Shown: piece after piece, positions 1 to 7,723 of the stretch | Layout of the letters: the number at the start of each line of letters is the position of its first letter | Position numbering within the stretch: the first letter of the stretch is position 1 | Source of the DNA: CAWUKT01 sp963923035 | GTDB lineage: Bacteria > Bacteroidota > Bacteroidia > J057 > JADKCL01 | Length of the DNA stretch: 64,000 bases | Direction of reading: 5' to 3' | NCBI GenBank assembly: GCA_963923035.1 | Contig: CAWUKT010000008.1 | Span: forward strand, 1-64,000 | Position numbers and translations under genes: made by a program | Notes under the pieces: generated by a model | The model's database searches: none | Told to the model about the DNA's origin: nothing | Seen by the model: only the letters and a program-made list of their open reading frames with translations

Positions 1-28
1 AGACCTGATCCCAATCAGCTGAGATTCA

Positions 29-2155
29 GTGGGTTTTAACGGGACACGTATGGGGCAATTGTACCCGGAGAAGGTGTTTTATGTGGTGGCCGATGAAAGA
101 GAATCGGTCGATAACCTGACCCGCGCGCCGATCAACAACCCCATCGCCGATTTGGGATTCATCTGGTCCGAGCCCCGCCAGGCCTACGGCTATATCCACC
201 CCGATAACCGCGACATTCGCTACAAACCCCAATTCCTCTCCGTCACCGTCAACCGCGGCCTCGGTCTGAGCCTCGTCGCCATCCAGCAGCGCGGCGAATA
301 CCTTTACGGCGTCTTCAACCACCAAACCGGAAAATTCATCCAGCCGCCCCGCTTTCGCTGGTTCGAATTCGGGGATTACAAAGACATGCCCATGGCCCGC
401 GCCCGCCTATCGAACGGAATGTTCGTCCTCGTCAACCGGAAGGGCAAGTTGCGGAACTTCAAAAACATGGCCTGGATGGGGGAACCCGTGGACGGCATCG
501 CGCCCTTCAACATTGGGGGAAAAGTCCGCGAGGAAAGGGTCCGGGGCAAATCCTGGATCGCATCGACCCAGGTCGTCCGCGGGCTGAATGGCCGCGGCCA
601 AACGGTTTACCTCAGCATCGAAGGCGGAAAATGGGGCTATATGTCCGTCGAGGACGGCCAAGTGCTGTTGGAGCCCACCTACAAGTGGGCCCAGTCCTTT
701 TCAGATGGATACGCCAAAGTGGTCGGCCCCAACGGTTGGGGGCTGATCGATACCGACTTCAAGGTGACCATTCCCACCGAGTACCATTCCCTTTCCAGCA
801 TCGACCACAACGGCCAACGCTTGTGGGTTCCCGGCGAGATGCCCAAGGAATACGGATTCATGGATTCCACTTCCCAAATGGCCATTTTGCCGCGGTTTGA
901 AGAGGTCCGGCCTTTCTCGGGAGGCTTGGCAGCGGTACGCGCCGAAGGAAAATGGGGCTATGTCGACCAGCGCGGAGATTGGGTCTTTGAGCCTGATTTC
1001 GACAAGGTGCGCGATTTTCGGGATGGGGCGGCATGGGCCTTCAAGAAGAAGGAGGCCTATATCCTCCGCGAGGATGGCAGCCAGCGCCGGGTGGAGTTGA
1101 GAGGGAGAACCGGAAACTTTGAGCGGGGGGCGTGCTGGATTGAACTGGCCGGCCGGAAGGGGTTGATGGACAGAAGCGGAGCTATCCTGGTGGAGCCGAT
1201 TTACCTGGACATATCCGTTGTGGGGGACAAGGGTGAAGTGGCGGTTCGGACGGGAAAAGGCTGGGGGTTGCTGGGAAAAGACAAAAAATGGCAGCTCAAG
1301 CCTCGCTATGGGGACATCAGTTGGGTGGGAAATGGAATCTGGAAAGTGAAAAAGGGAAATGAATACGGCTTGGTCAATGGAGTGGGGGAATGGATTCGGC
1401 CGCTCGAGCGGTGTACGATCCATGAAGGCGCGAATCCCAATGAAGGATGGATTGTCCAGGAAAAAGAGGCCTATGTATTCTTCGGACGTGATGGCGAGGA
1501 GCAATTCCGGATGAAGCTCCAGCAGGTTCGGCCCTTCGAGGAAGGTATGGCGGCGGCCAAGTACGAAGGTAAATGGGGCTATCTCGATTCGACGGGGTGG
1601 GCCATTCCGCCGGCGTATGAAAGTGCATTGCCTTTCTCGTGTGGGTGGGCCATGGTAGTGCAGGGAGGAGAAGAAAAAATCATTGACCGGGAGGGCAAGG
1701 TGCTGCAAAAAGGAGGAATCCCCACGGAGCTCAAGGGACGGTTTTTATTGCCCGCTTCCAAAACCCTTTTCTATCCCAATTACAAATCGAATCTGTTGTC
1801 CCGCGACTACCGTTCCAACTCCCGCAAGTACAAAGAATCCTACGACCAACTCATGTCGAGCGAGTACTTTTTCTCCGTCCAATTCGGCTCACGCTGGAAA
1901 CTCTACGACTGCGATTTTTACCCTGTAAATACCTTCTCCTATTGGCATCCCATTAAGTTCTCAGAAGGACTCGCGCCCGTCCGGCATACTGGTAAATACG
2001 GACTTTGGACCAGCGAGGGAGAGGAAATTTTACCAGTCAAGTACACCCGCGTACGCGCCTATTCCAATGCCATTCAAGTGGTCAGCGACCAGGACATCGG
2101 TTACTTTAGGATGGGAGAAGGTTGGATTTGGGGAGTGGGAAATGAAAATCAATAA
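29..2155 (+). CDS. WG-repeat protein, 5' end uncertain
   Basis: A protein of up to 708 residues made of about ten WG repeats (short units such as KWGY-[VLM]-[DS], GWGLID, EYGFMD, KYGLWT spaced 45-60 residues apart), a beta-rich repeat family common in Bacteroidota and of unknown function. No signal peptide is visible because the N-terminus is not convincing: the first in-frame start is GTG at 29 and the first ATG is at 50, neither with a leader-like sequence. The bases before it (1-36) read in frame 1 as RPDPNQLRFSGF then TAA, and removing one T from the TTTT run at 34-37 would join this smoothly to FNGTRMGQLYPEK. I infer that the true gene starts upstream of the window and is either frameshifted or carries a base error. 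The stop overlaps the convergent gene at 2149 by 7 nt. Confidence 0.75.
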   Translation: MGFNGTRMGQLYPEKVFYVVADERESVDNLTRAPINNPIADLGFIWSEPRQAYGYIHPDNRDIRYKPQFLSVTVNRGLGLSLVAIQQRGEYLYGVFNHQTGKFIQPPRFRWFEFGDYKDMPMARARLSNGMFVLVNRKGKLRNFKNMAWMGEPVDGIAPFNIGGKVREERVRGKSWIASTQVVRGLNGRGQTVYLSIEGGKWGYMSVEDGQVLLEPTYKWAQSFSDGYAKVVGPNGWGLIDTDFKVTIPTEYHSLSSIDHNGQRLWVPGEMPKEYGFMDSTSQMAILPRFEEVRPFSGGLAAVRAEGKWGYVDQRGDWVFEPDFDKVRDFRDGAAWAFKKKEAYILREDGSQRRVELRGRTGNFERGACWIELAGRKGLMDRSGAILVEPIYLDISVVGDKGEVAVRTGKGWGLLGKDKKWQLKPRYGDISWVGNGIWKVKKGNEYGLVNGVGEWIRPLERCTIHEGANPNEGWIVQEKEAYVFFGRDGEEQFRMKLQQVRPFEEGMAAAKYEGKWGYLDSTGWAIPPAYESALPFSCGWAMVVQGGEEKIIDREGKVLQKGGIPTELKGRFLLPASKTLFYPNYKSNLLSRDYRSNSRKYKESYDQLMSSEYFFSVQFGSRWKLYDCDFYPVNTFSYWHPIKFSEGLAPVRHTGKYGLWTSEGEEILPVKYTRVRAYSNAIQVVSDQDIGYFRMGEGWIWGVGNENQ

Positions 2156-2574
2156 TAGGTCGGATTGCTCAGCGCGTCAATGATGGCGATGAACATGATG
2201 AGACCGATCAAGATGGAGAGGCACAGGCCAATGATTCCGCAAATTTTTCCCGCCCGCATATTGTTGTAGGACGAAGAATCGTAGCGGGTAGGGTCCGCGC
2301 GGTAGAGCCGTTCGGGTTTGGAGGCCATGGCCACAGCAATAATGCCGAGAATCAACCCCGGAATGCCGTAACAAAAGGAACCGACCAAAGAGAGGATGCC
2401 AAGGACAAGAATGGCGGTGGCTTCGGGCAGGGCTTGGGTACCGCCTCCGGGCTGTGGCGTACCATAATTGCTGTATTGCTGTTGGCGCCGATTGCTGAAG
2501 TGATCTTCAATAAACGGGTCCTGCTGGAATTCTTCGCTGAAAGGATCTTGATTGTGGTCGGGCTGGTCGGACAT
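2149..2574 (-). CDS. CCC-motif / DUF4190-like small membrane protein
   Basis: 141 residues. The first ~50 are polar and rich in Q, N, D and P (cytoplasmic, disordered), followed by two strongly hydrophobic segments (about residues 52-82 and 108-135) joined by a short basic loop with YDSSSYNNMRAGKICG. This arrangement matches the small two-TM 'CCC motif membrane protein'/DUF4190-type family seen in many Bacteroidota, whose function is unknown. Start ATG at 2574 is preceded by an A-rich stretch; no clear promoter was found. It is convergent with the WG-repeat gene. Cellular role: inner-membrane protein, nothing more can be supported. Confidence 0.75.
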   Translation of the reverse strand: MSDQPDHNQDPFSEEFQQDPFIEDHFSNRRQQQYSNYGTPQPGGGTQALPEATAILVLGILSLVGSFCYGIPGLILGIIAVAMASKPERLYRADPTRYDSSSYNNMRAGKICGIIGLCLSILIGLIMFIAIIDALSNPTYY

Positions 2575-2890
2575 AAAGATTTGAAAAGATAATGCTTGAA
2601 CAGCTAGGCAAAACTCGGAAAAGATTCCTTTTCCCGAAAATTATTCTCTCATCTTTTAGGGGAATAGCCCTGTCGGCCTGTCTTAAAGGTGACGGGTCGA
2701 TACCGCGCCGGACGTTCCCAACCGCTGAATTTGGGAACATTCTGGCGTGATTTTTGCTTTCTGTTTGTAGGGCCTTTCCGATTAAAGAAGAGAGGCTGTT
2801 TTGAAATCTATTGATTACCAGCACATTGTAATAGTCAGTGAAAATGTGTATTTTCGAATGCTAGAACGTGTGCTTGCTGAGTTTCTGATA
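2575..2890. other. Intergenic region between divergent genes at 2574 and 2891
   Basis: About 316 bases between the small membrane protein (minus) and the T9SS cargo gene (plus). It holds an 8-bp inverted repeat, GTTCCCAA at 2714-2721 and TTGGGAAC at 2731-2738 with a 9-nt spacer, and a weak promoter match near 2826-2856. No RNA gene recognised. Confidence 0.5.
2826..2856 (+). promoter_or_regulatory. Possible Bacteroidota promoter for the gene at 2891
   Basis: TTG at 2826-2828, a 20-nt spacer, then TATTTTCG at 2849-2856, one base off the Bacteroidota -7 consensus TAnnTTTG. The start would lie ~30 nt before the ATG at 2891, a normal leader length. Imperfect match, so tentative. Confidence 0.35.
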
Positions 2891-4222
2891 ATGAAAAAGT
2901 TACTACTTCTTGTTGCTGCTTTGATCTTGCTTGTCGGTACCAATTCCAATGTATCCGGGCAGACTTTGAGTTTGTTTACTTGGGACAACAATGGGAACAA
3001 TGAGCGCATTGCCGACATTGGACCCAATGCCACGACTTCCGGCGCCAACGCCGAAGCACAACCGACCGGAAATGGCACGCCGCAAGGCCTCGCGCCTGGT
3101 ACTTTTACCTCTTCCCCCGGCGGTATTTGCTGCGTCTTCAACTGTGATCCCTGCTGTGTCACCCCGAACAACTGCGGTTTTGAGAACATCAACATGGTGC
3201 TTCCCAACCCTTCCGGGTACTTTGACCAGCCTGAATTGCGGTTTTCCATCGATTACCGCCGTACCAACGGCGAAACCGAGGCGTATTTCTATACCCGGGA
3301 ACCCACATCGGGTTCAGGTCCCCGCTTCCGCATGGGCCTCCAATTCTCCAAATTCAAAGTTGAATTCTCCACCCTCAATGGCGGCGTCAACGTCAACCAC
3401 GACCTGACCGTATTCGGTTTCTTCGGTGGGCTGGATGATGTCCCCAATGACGGAGCCTGGCGCAATTTTGCCTTCGAATACTTCCAGTCCACTGGAATGG
3501 CCTACCTCTACGTCGACGGCGTTCCCGCCGTGACCTACTTTGCCGGCCAGGCCGGCGCGCCCATGAACTGGCCGGCGACCCTGCTGTCCATTGCCCCCAA
3601 CTGTGACAACGAAGGCGACGATACCGCCATCTTTGACAACTCCGAAATCTCCGTTCCGATCGTACTGCCCGTCACCTACAACTATGTGACCGGTGAGCAG
3701 GTCGGCGTCCGGACCCGGATCGATTGGGAAACCATGGTCGAAAGCAATAGCTCCCATTACAATGTCCTCCGGGCCACTCCCGAGGGCGAATTCGAAGATA
3801 TCGGAACCGTAGGTGCCGCCGGCACAACAGCTGACGCCACCCAGTACACCTTCTTCGACAACAATCCCCAGCCCGGCACCAACTTCTACCGCCTCGAGCA
3901 GGTCGACCTGAACGGTGCGACGGCCCTTTCCCAGGTGGTTGAAGTCCAGTTCGACCTCGATGACCTCGGTCTCGTGGCCGTATATCCGAACCCCGTTCGG
4001 AGTGACCAACTCTTGAACGTCAAGTTCCGCGCGGGTGAAGAGCGTTCGCTGCGCCTCGTCATCGCCGACCTCCAGGGACGCATCCTGCGCGACCAGGAGT
4101 TCGAAGTCACCCAGGAAATCATGAACCTGGAGATTCCGATGTACGATCTTCCCACGGGCATGTACATCGCCCGCGTCGTCGCCGGCGGGAAGGCCTATAC
4201 CCAGAAATTTACCAAGCAGTAA
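2891..4222 (+). CDS. Secreted T9SS cargo protein with C-terminal sorting domain
   Basis: 443 residues from ATG 2891 (a TTG at 2801 opens the same frame, but only the ATG gives a proper signal peptide, MKKLLLLVAALILLVG, cleaved before Q-T-L-S). The middle (residues ~95-260) is beta-rich with paired cysteines in CCVFNCDPCC and resembles a LamG/concanavalin-type jelly-roll. From ~265 follows a fibronectin-like stretch with the pattern typical of this class (RIDWETMVESNSSHYNVLRA ... NFYRLEQVD). The last ~80 residues (VAVYPNPVR ... LPTGMYIARVVAGGKAYTQKF) are a type A T9SS sorting domain. Exported to the cell surface or medium; ligand unknown. Ends at a strong bidirectional terminator. Confidence 0.85.
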   Translation: MKKLLLLVAALILLVGTNSNVSGQTLSLFTWDNNGNNERIADIGPNATTSGANAEAQPTGNGTPQGLAPGTFTSSPGGICCVFNCDPCCVTPNNCGFENINMVLPNPSGYFDQPELRFSIDYRRTNGETEAYFYTREPTSGSGPRFRMGLQFSKFKVEFSTLNGGVNVNHDLTVFGFFGGLDDVPNDGAWRNFAFEYFQSTGMAYLYVDGVPAVTYFAGQAGAPMNWPATLLSIAPNCDNEGDDTAIFDNSEISVPIVLPVTYNYVTGEQVGVRTRIDWETMVESNSSHYNVLRATPEGEFEDIGTVGAAGTTADATQYTFFDNNPQPGTNFYRLEQVDLNGATALSQVVEVQFDLDDLGLVAVYPNPVRSDQLLNVKFRAGEERSLRLVIADLQGRILRDQEFEVTQEIMNLEIPMYDLPTGMYIARVVAGGKAYTQKFTKQ

Positions 4223-4240
4223 GCACTGCTCAACAGACAT

Positions 4241-4274
4241 AAAAAAACGCGGAGCTTCGGCCCCGCGTTTTTTT
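4241..4274. terminator. Bidirectional intrinsic terminator
   Basis: AAAAAAACGCGGAGC, loop TTCG, then GCCCCGCGTTTTTTT: a GC-rich stem with one mismatch capped by a UUCG tetraloop and flanked by A and T runs, so it works on both strands. It separates the convergent genes ending at 4222 and 4292. Confidence 0.9.
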
Positions 4275-4291
4275 ATGGAGAATATTGATGC

Positions 4292-5548
4292 TCAAATGGG
4301 CATCGGTTCTGAGGTTTCGCCCTCGTAGACATTGCGCTTCAGCGTAAAGCTCAGGAAAAGAATATTTCCCCCCACAATCAGCCCGGTCAGGATCGTAGGC
4401 CAACCAGTCCAATCGGACATGCCGGCCCGTTCCAGGAGGAGCACGACGGTGAGCCCTTGGACAAGGTGGCGGATGAGCTCGGCGGGAATCGCCCAGGATT
4501 TGGCCTCCATGAGGGCTCCCCAATTGATGATCATGAAAAAGACCGTGGCCGAAAGTCCAATGCGGGCCCATGCGTCCAGGGGATTCTGCATGTTGATCGT
4601 GAGGAGCAACAGGCCCAGACCAATGACCACCTGCACCAGCAGATAGGGTTTGACGCCTTTGAACTGGCGACTCGTGAATTTGATTTGCTCCTCTTTCGTG
4701 TACCCAATGCGTTTTTCCTTGTCCGTCTCCTCCAACCCCCGGGGCCGCCACCCCAATGGCATGAACCACAGGCGAATTTTGTCCCACCAATTCGGAGCCG
4801 CTACCGCATCGTCCCACAACTGCTTCCAGTACTGGAAATTGATGAAAATCGGATCCCAGGTGCGGGGAGGATGGGTGAGACCATAGCAGATTTCCTCCTC
4901 TTCCGGTTCGTAGGTCCCAAAAATCTTGTCCCAAATGATGAGGAATTCGGAGAAGTTTTTGTCGAGGTATTGGGGGTTGACGCCGTGGTGGACGCGGTGG
5001 TGGGAGGGAGTGACGAAAAATTTCTCAAACCAGCCCAGGCGACCAATGACCTGGGTATGGTGCCAGAATGCGAGGAACAGGTGAACCGCCGCCATCGCAT
5101 AGACCATTTCCGGAGAGAAGCCCACCAGCACGAGAATCCAATCGAAAAAGAGGAATTGAAAGAGGCGCTGGGTGAAACTGGCCCGGACACCGACCGATAA
5201 ATTGAGTTCTTCGCTGGAATGGTGGGGCATGTGCGCGGCCCAGAAGATATTGATCGTGTGGCCAATGCGGTGGAACCAATAGAAGACGAAGTCCTGGAGC
5301 AAAAGAAGTAGAATGAGAAAATACCAGGTCGCAGGAATTTCCCAGGGGGCGAATTGATAGAGCCAGCCGTACCATTTGTAGACAAAAAAAGCCACGGCAA
5401 GGTTGACACATTGGTTGCCGATTCCGGTCCCAATATTGGCGATGGTATCCTGAAAGGAATAGAGCCCCTTGCGGGCAGTCGCCGAATAAATAACCTCAGC
5501 GATCAGCAAGATCAGGACGGCCGGCGTGATAAAAGCGTAGACATTCAT
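4292..5548 (-). CDS. Sterol desaturase / fatty acid hydroxylase family membrane enzyme
   Basis: 418 residues from ATG 5548 (an in-frame TTG at 5581 is less likely). Multi-pass membrane protein with the histidine clusters of the integral-membrane di-iron hydroxylases: HRIGH (HX3H), HMPHH (HX2HH) and HHRVHH (HX2HH), residues ~105-210, between hydrophobic segments. The section after the clusters (FGTYEPEEEE ... PPRTWDPIFINFQYWKQLW) matches bacterial members of the alkylglycerol monooxygenase-like branch. Three further membrane helices lie at the C-terminus. Family members hydroxylate or desaturate lipid tails; the substrate here cannot be told from sequence. Stand-alone gene, convergent with the T9SS cargo gene. 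Confidence 0.85.
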   Translation of the reverse strand: MNVYAFITPAVLILLIAEVIYSATARKGLYSFQDTIANIGTGIGNQCVNLAVAFFVYKWYGWLYQFAPWEIPATWYFLILLLLLQDFVFYWFHRIGHTINIFWAAHMPHHSSEELNLSVGVRASFTQRLFQFLFFDWILVLVGFSPEMVYAMAAVHLFLAFWHHTQVIGRLGWFEKFFVTPSHHRVHHGVNPQYLDKNFSEFLIIWDKIFGTYEPEEEEICYGLTHPPRTWDPIFINFQYWKQLWDDAVAAPNWWDKIRLWFMPLGWRPRGLEETDKEKRIGYTKEEQIKFTSRQFKGVKPYLLVQVVIGLGLLLLTINMQNPLDAWARIGLSATVFFMIINWGALMEAKSWAIPAELIRHLVQGLTVVLLLERAGMSDWTGWPTILTGLIVGGNILFLSFTLKRNVYEGETSEPMPI

Positions 5549-5834
5549 GGGAAAGTACCAGTAGACGATTCTTCCCTCCAATTTAAGGAAATTTCAAAAG
5601 TTGAATCAAGTCCAGAACGCTCTTCTGACGTTCAGTCCTTGCGGAGATTCTCCTTTTTCCCTATATTTTGGTGCAATATGTTTTTCAACTCATCCCATAC
5701 CCCCTTCAAAACGGCCGCTCAGATCGGCCTCCAGCCCATTTTTAACTGCTGAATAGCACTCCCCGTCTGAATTCCCATTTGTTTGGTTTCCAAACAAGTC
5801 CATTTCCTATATCCGTATTAAACTATTCATTGCT

Positions 5835-6737
5835 ATGAGAATACCCATACTCTTTGTCGTGCTATGCTGTGGCCTCCTTTCTGCGCAGGCCCAGGGCACT
5901 TACCTCGAAAACTTCGAGAACGGCATGCCCGCCGATTATCATTTGGTCAACCTGGACGGTTTGACCCCCGACGACCCAGATTTGGCGACCTTGGCCGATT
6001 CGGCCTGGACCACGAGGTTCATCTCATCCCAAGGCTGGACAAATGGAAACGCTGCCTTCTCGGTCAGTTGGTACCAGAACGACGCCGGGCCTTCCAATGA
6101 TTGGATGGTGACCCCGGCGATCTCCATCGGAGCGAATGCGGTCCTGACCTGGGACGCCATGGCGATCACTTCCTCGGGCGATTTCCGGGACCGTTACCAG
6201 GTTTTCATCGGTACCGACACCGCGATCTCTTCTTTCTCGGCCCTGGCCCCGGTCTACGACACGGGAGACACGGGTGAAGTCGTCATTCCCGTCGCCCGGA
6301 TGATCGACCTCGCCGCCAATGGCTACCAAAATCAGACCATCCACATCGCCTTCCGCAATTTTACCCAGCCCTACAACTCCAGCGAACCCGTCGGACCGGG
6401 GAATGGCGGCAACGAACTCGCCATTGACAATATCCAGGTCACCGACGTCGTCGGTGTGGAGGAGGCGCTCAGCCGCAACTTTACCAGTCTGGACATCTTC
6501 CCCCAGCCGGCCAATGACGCCGTTCGGGTACGCCTCGCCCTGGAAAAACCGGAAGACCTGATGGTCCACATTTACAATCTGCACGGGCAGGTGGTCGCCA
6601 AGGAAGTCCTCGGCCGCTTTGCGCAGGGAGAACAGGAAACCCATCTCGACATTTCGCAATTGGCGCCGGGAAGCTACCTGATGCATTTCTTCGGCGACAA
6701 CAGCCGGGGCACCCAACGCCTTGTCATCCAACGATAA
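5835..6737 (+). CDS. Secreted protein: choice-of-anchor J domain plus T9SS sorting domain
   Basis: 300 residues. Signal peptide MRIPILFVVLCCGLLSAQAQ, then a ~180-residue jelly-roll beginning YLENFENGMPADY and continuing WTTRFISSQGWTNGNAAFSVSWY ... DWMVTPAI, the hallmark of cleaved-adhesin/choice-of-anchor J domains. The C-terminus (LDIFPQPANDAVRVRL ... LAPGSYLMHFF ... QRLVIQR) is a type A T9SS sorting domain. Surface-exposed or released; ligand unknown. Followed by a strong hairpin before the next gene, so probably a single-gene transcript. Confidence 0.85.
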   Translation: MRIPILFVVLCCGLLSAQAQGTYLENFENGMPADYHLVNLDGLTPDDPDLATLADSAWTTRFISSQGWTNGNAAFSVSWYQNDAGPSNDWMVTPAISIGANAVLTWDAMAITSSGDFRDRYQVFIGTDTAISSFSALAPVYDTGDTGEVVIPVARMIDLAANGYQNQTIHIAFRNFTQPYNSSEPVGPGNGGNELAIDNIQVTDVVGVEEALSRNFTSLDIFPQPANDAVRVRLALEKPEDLMVHIYNLHGQVVAKEVLGRFAQGEQETHLDISQLAPGSYLMHFFGDNSRGTQRLVIQR

Positions 6738-6747
6738 ACAAGATATG

Positions 6748-6779
6748 TTCGGGGGAGGGAATCCCCTCCCCCGGAATTT
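6748..6779 (+). terminator. Hairpin terminator after the choice-of-anchor J gene
   Basis: GGGGGAGG at 6751-6758 pairs with CCTCCCCC at 6765-6772 around a 6-nt loop, extended by flanking C-G and T-A pairs and followed by AATTTAAATT. The weak T-run makes efficiency uncertain. It lies only ~18 nt before the isoaspartyl peptidase start, so it could also regulate that gene. Confidence 0.55.
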
Positions 6780-6790
6780 AAATTGAGCTT

Positions 6791-7723
6791 ATGAGCAAAT
6801 ACAGCATTGCGATTCATGGGGGAGCCGGGACCATTTTGCCGGAGGAGATGACCCGCGATTTGGAGCGACAGTTCCACGGGGCATTGGAGGAAGCGTTGGG
6901 GGCGGGGAAAAAGGTCCTGGAGAATGGAGGGAAAGCGGCGGATGCCGTGGTGGCGTCGGTGGAGGTGCTGGAAGAATGTCCCCTGTTCAATGCGGGGAAA
7001 GGAGCGGTATTTGCGCACAATGGGCGCCATATCCTGGAAGCCTCCATCATGGATGGAGCGGCCCAGGACGCGGGGGCAGTCGCTGGATTGCAGCACATCC
7101 GCAACCCGATCCGCCTCGCGCGGGCGGTCATGGAGAAAAGCCAGCATGTCATGCTGATCGGAGCCGGGGCCGAGGCCTTTGCCCGCGAGCACAACCTCGA
7201 ATTTGTCGGGAACGAGTGGTTCTCCACCGATTTCCGCAAGCGCCAATTGGCCTTGATTCGCGATTCGCAGGAGGTGGCCCTGGACCATTCGGTCCTGGAA
7301 AAGCAGAAGAAATTCGGGACGGTCGGTGCTGTGGCCCGGGACCAATTCGGGAACCTCGCCGCCGCGACCTCGACCGGCGGCGTGACGAACAAGCGCTGGG
7401 GCCGCGTCGGTGATTCTCCCCTGATCGGCTGTGGTACCTACGCCGAAAACGGCGTCGCTGCCGTCTCCGCCACCGGATATGGCGAAGCCTTCATCCGGCG
7501 GGCCGTGGCCCACGACCTCATTGCCCGCATGAAATACGGGCAGCAGACCTTGGAACAGGCCGGTCACGGCCTCGTCCACCAGGAGCTCCTTCCCCTCGGA
7601 GGAGAAGGCGGCCTCATCGCGGTCGATGCCCGCGGAAACATCTCCATGCCCTTCAATTCTGACGGCATGTACCGCGGCTATGCAACTGCAGACCAATTTG
7701 AAACCCTCATTTACCAGCCATGA
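6791..7723 (+). CDS. iaaA: Isoaspartyl peptidase / plant-type L-asparaginase
   Basis: 310 residues, the usual length of the N-terminal-nucleophile (Ntn) hydrolase family. It opens with SIAIHGGAGT, the family signature, and has the self-cleavage site at G176-T177 in KFGTVGAVA, where Thr177 becomes the catalytic N-terminus of the beta subunit (E. coli IaaA uses Thr179). Downstream motifs TSTGG, GRVGDSPLIG(C)GTYA and SATGYGE complete the active site. No signal peptide, so cytoplasmic. Such enzymes hydrolyse beta-aspartyl dipeptides and asparagine. The next gene, a secreted cyanophycinase-like protein, overlaps it by ATGA (4 nt), which implies translational coupling; I infer a joint role in splitting beta-Asp-Arg released from cyanophycin. 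Confidence 0.92.
   Translation: MSKYSIAIHGGAGTILPEEMTRDLERQFHGALEEALGAGKKVLENGGKAADAVVASVEVLEECPLFNAGKGAVFAHNGRHILEASIMDGAAQDAGAVAGLQHIRNPIRLARAVMEKSQHVMLIGAGAEAFAREHNLEFVGNEWFSTDFRKRQLALIRDSQEVALDHSVLEKQKKFGTVGAVARDQFGNLAAATSTGGVTNKRWGRVGDSPLIGCGTYAENGVAAVSATGYGEAFIRRAVAHDLIARMKYGQQTLEQAGHGLVHQELLPLGGEGGLIAVDARGNISMPFNSDGMYRGYATADQFETLIYQP

Noticed and set aside
701..1708. 335-codon minus-strand frame opposite the WG-repeat gene
   Set aside because: A shadow of the repeat-rich plus-strand gene with no recognisable domain.
2801..2890. TTG start giving 30 extra residues before the T9SS cargo protein
   Set aside because: ATG 2891 gives a textbook signal peptide; the extension would place it internally and would cross the possible promoter.
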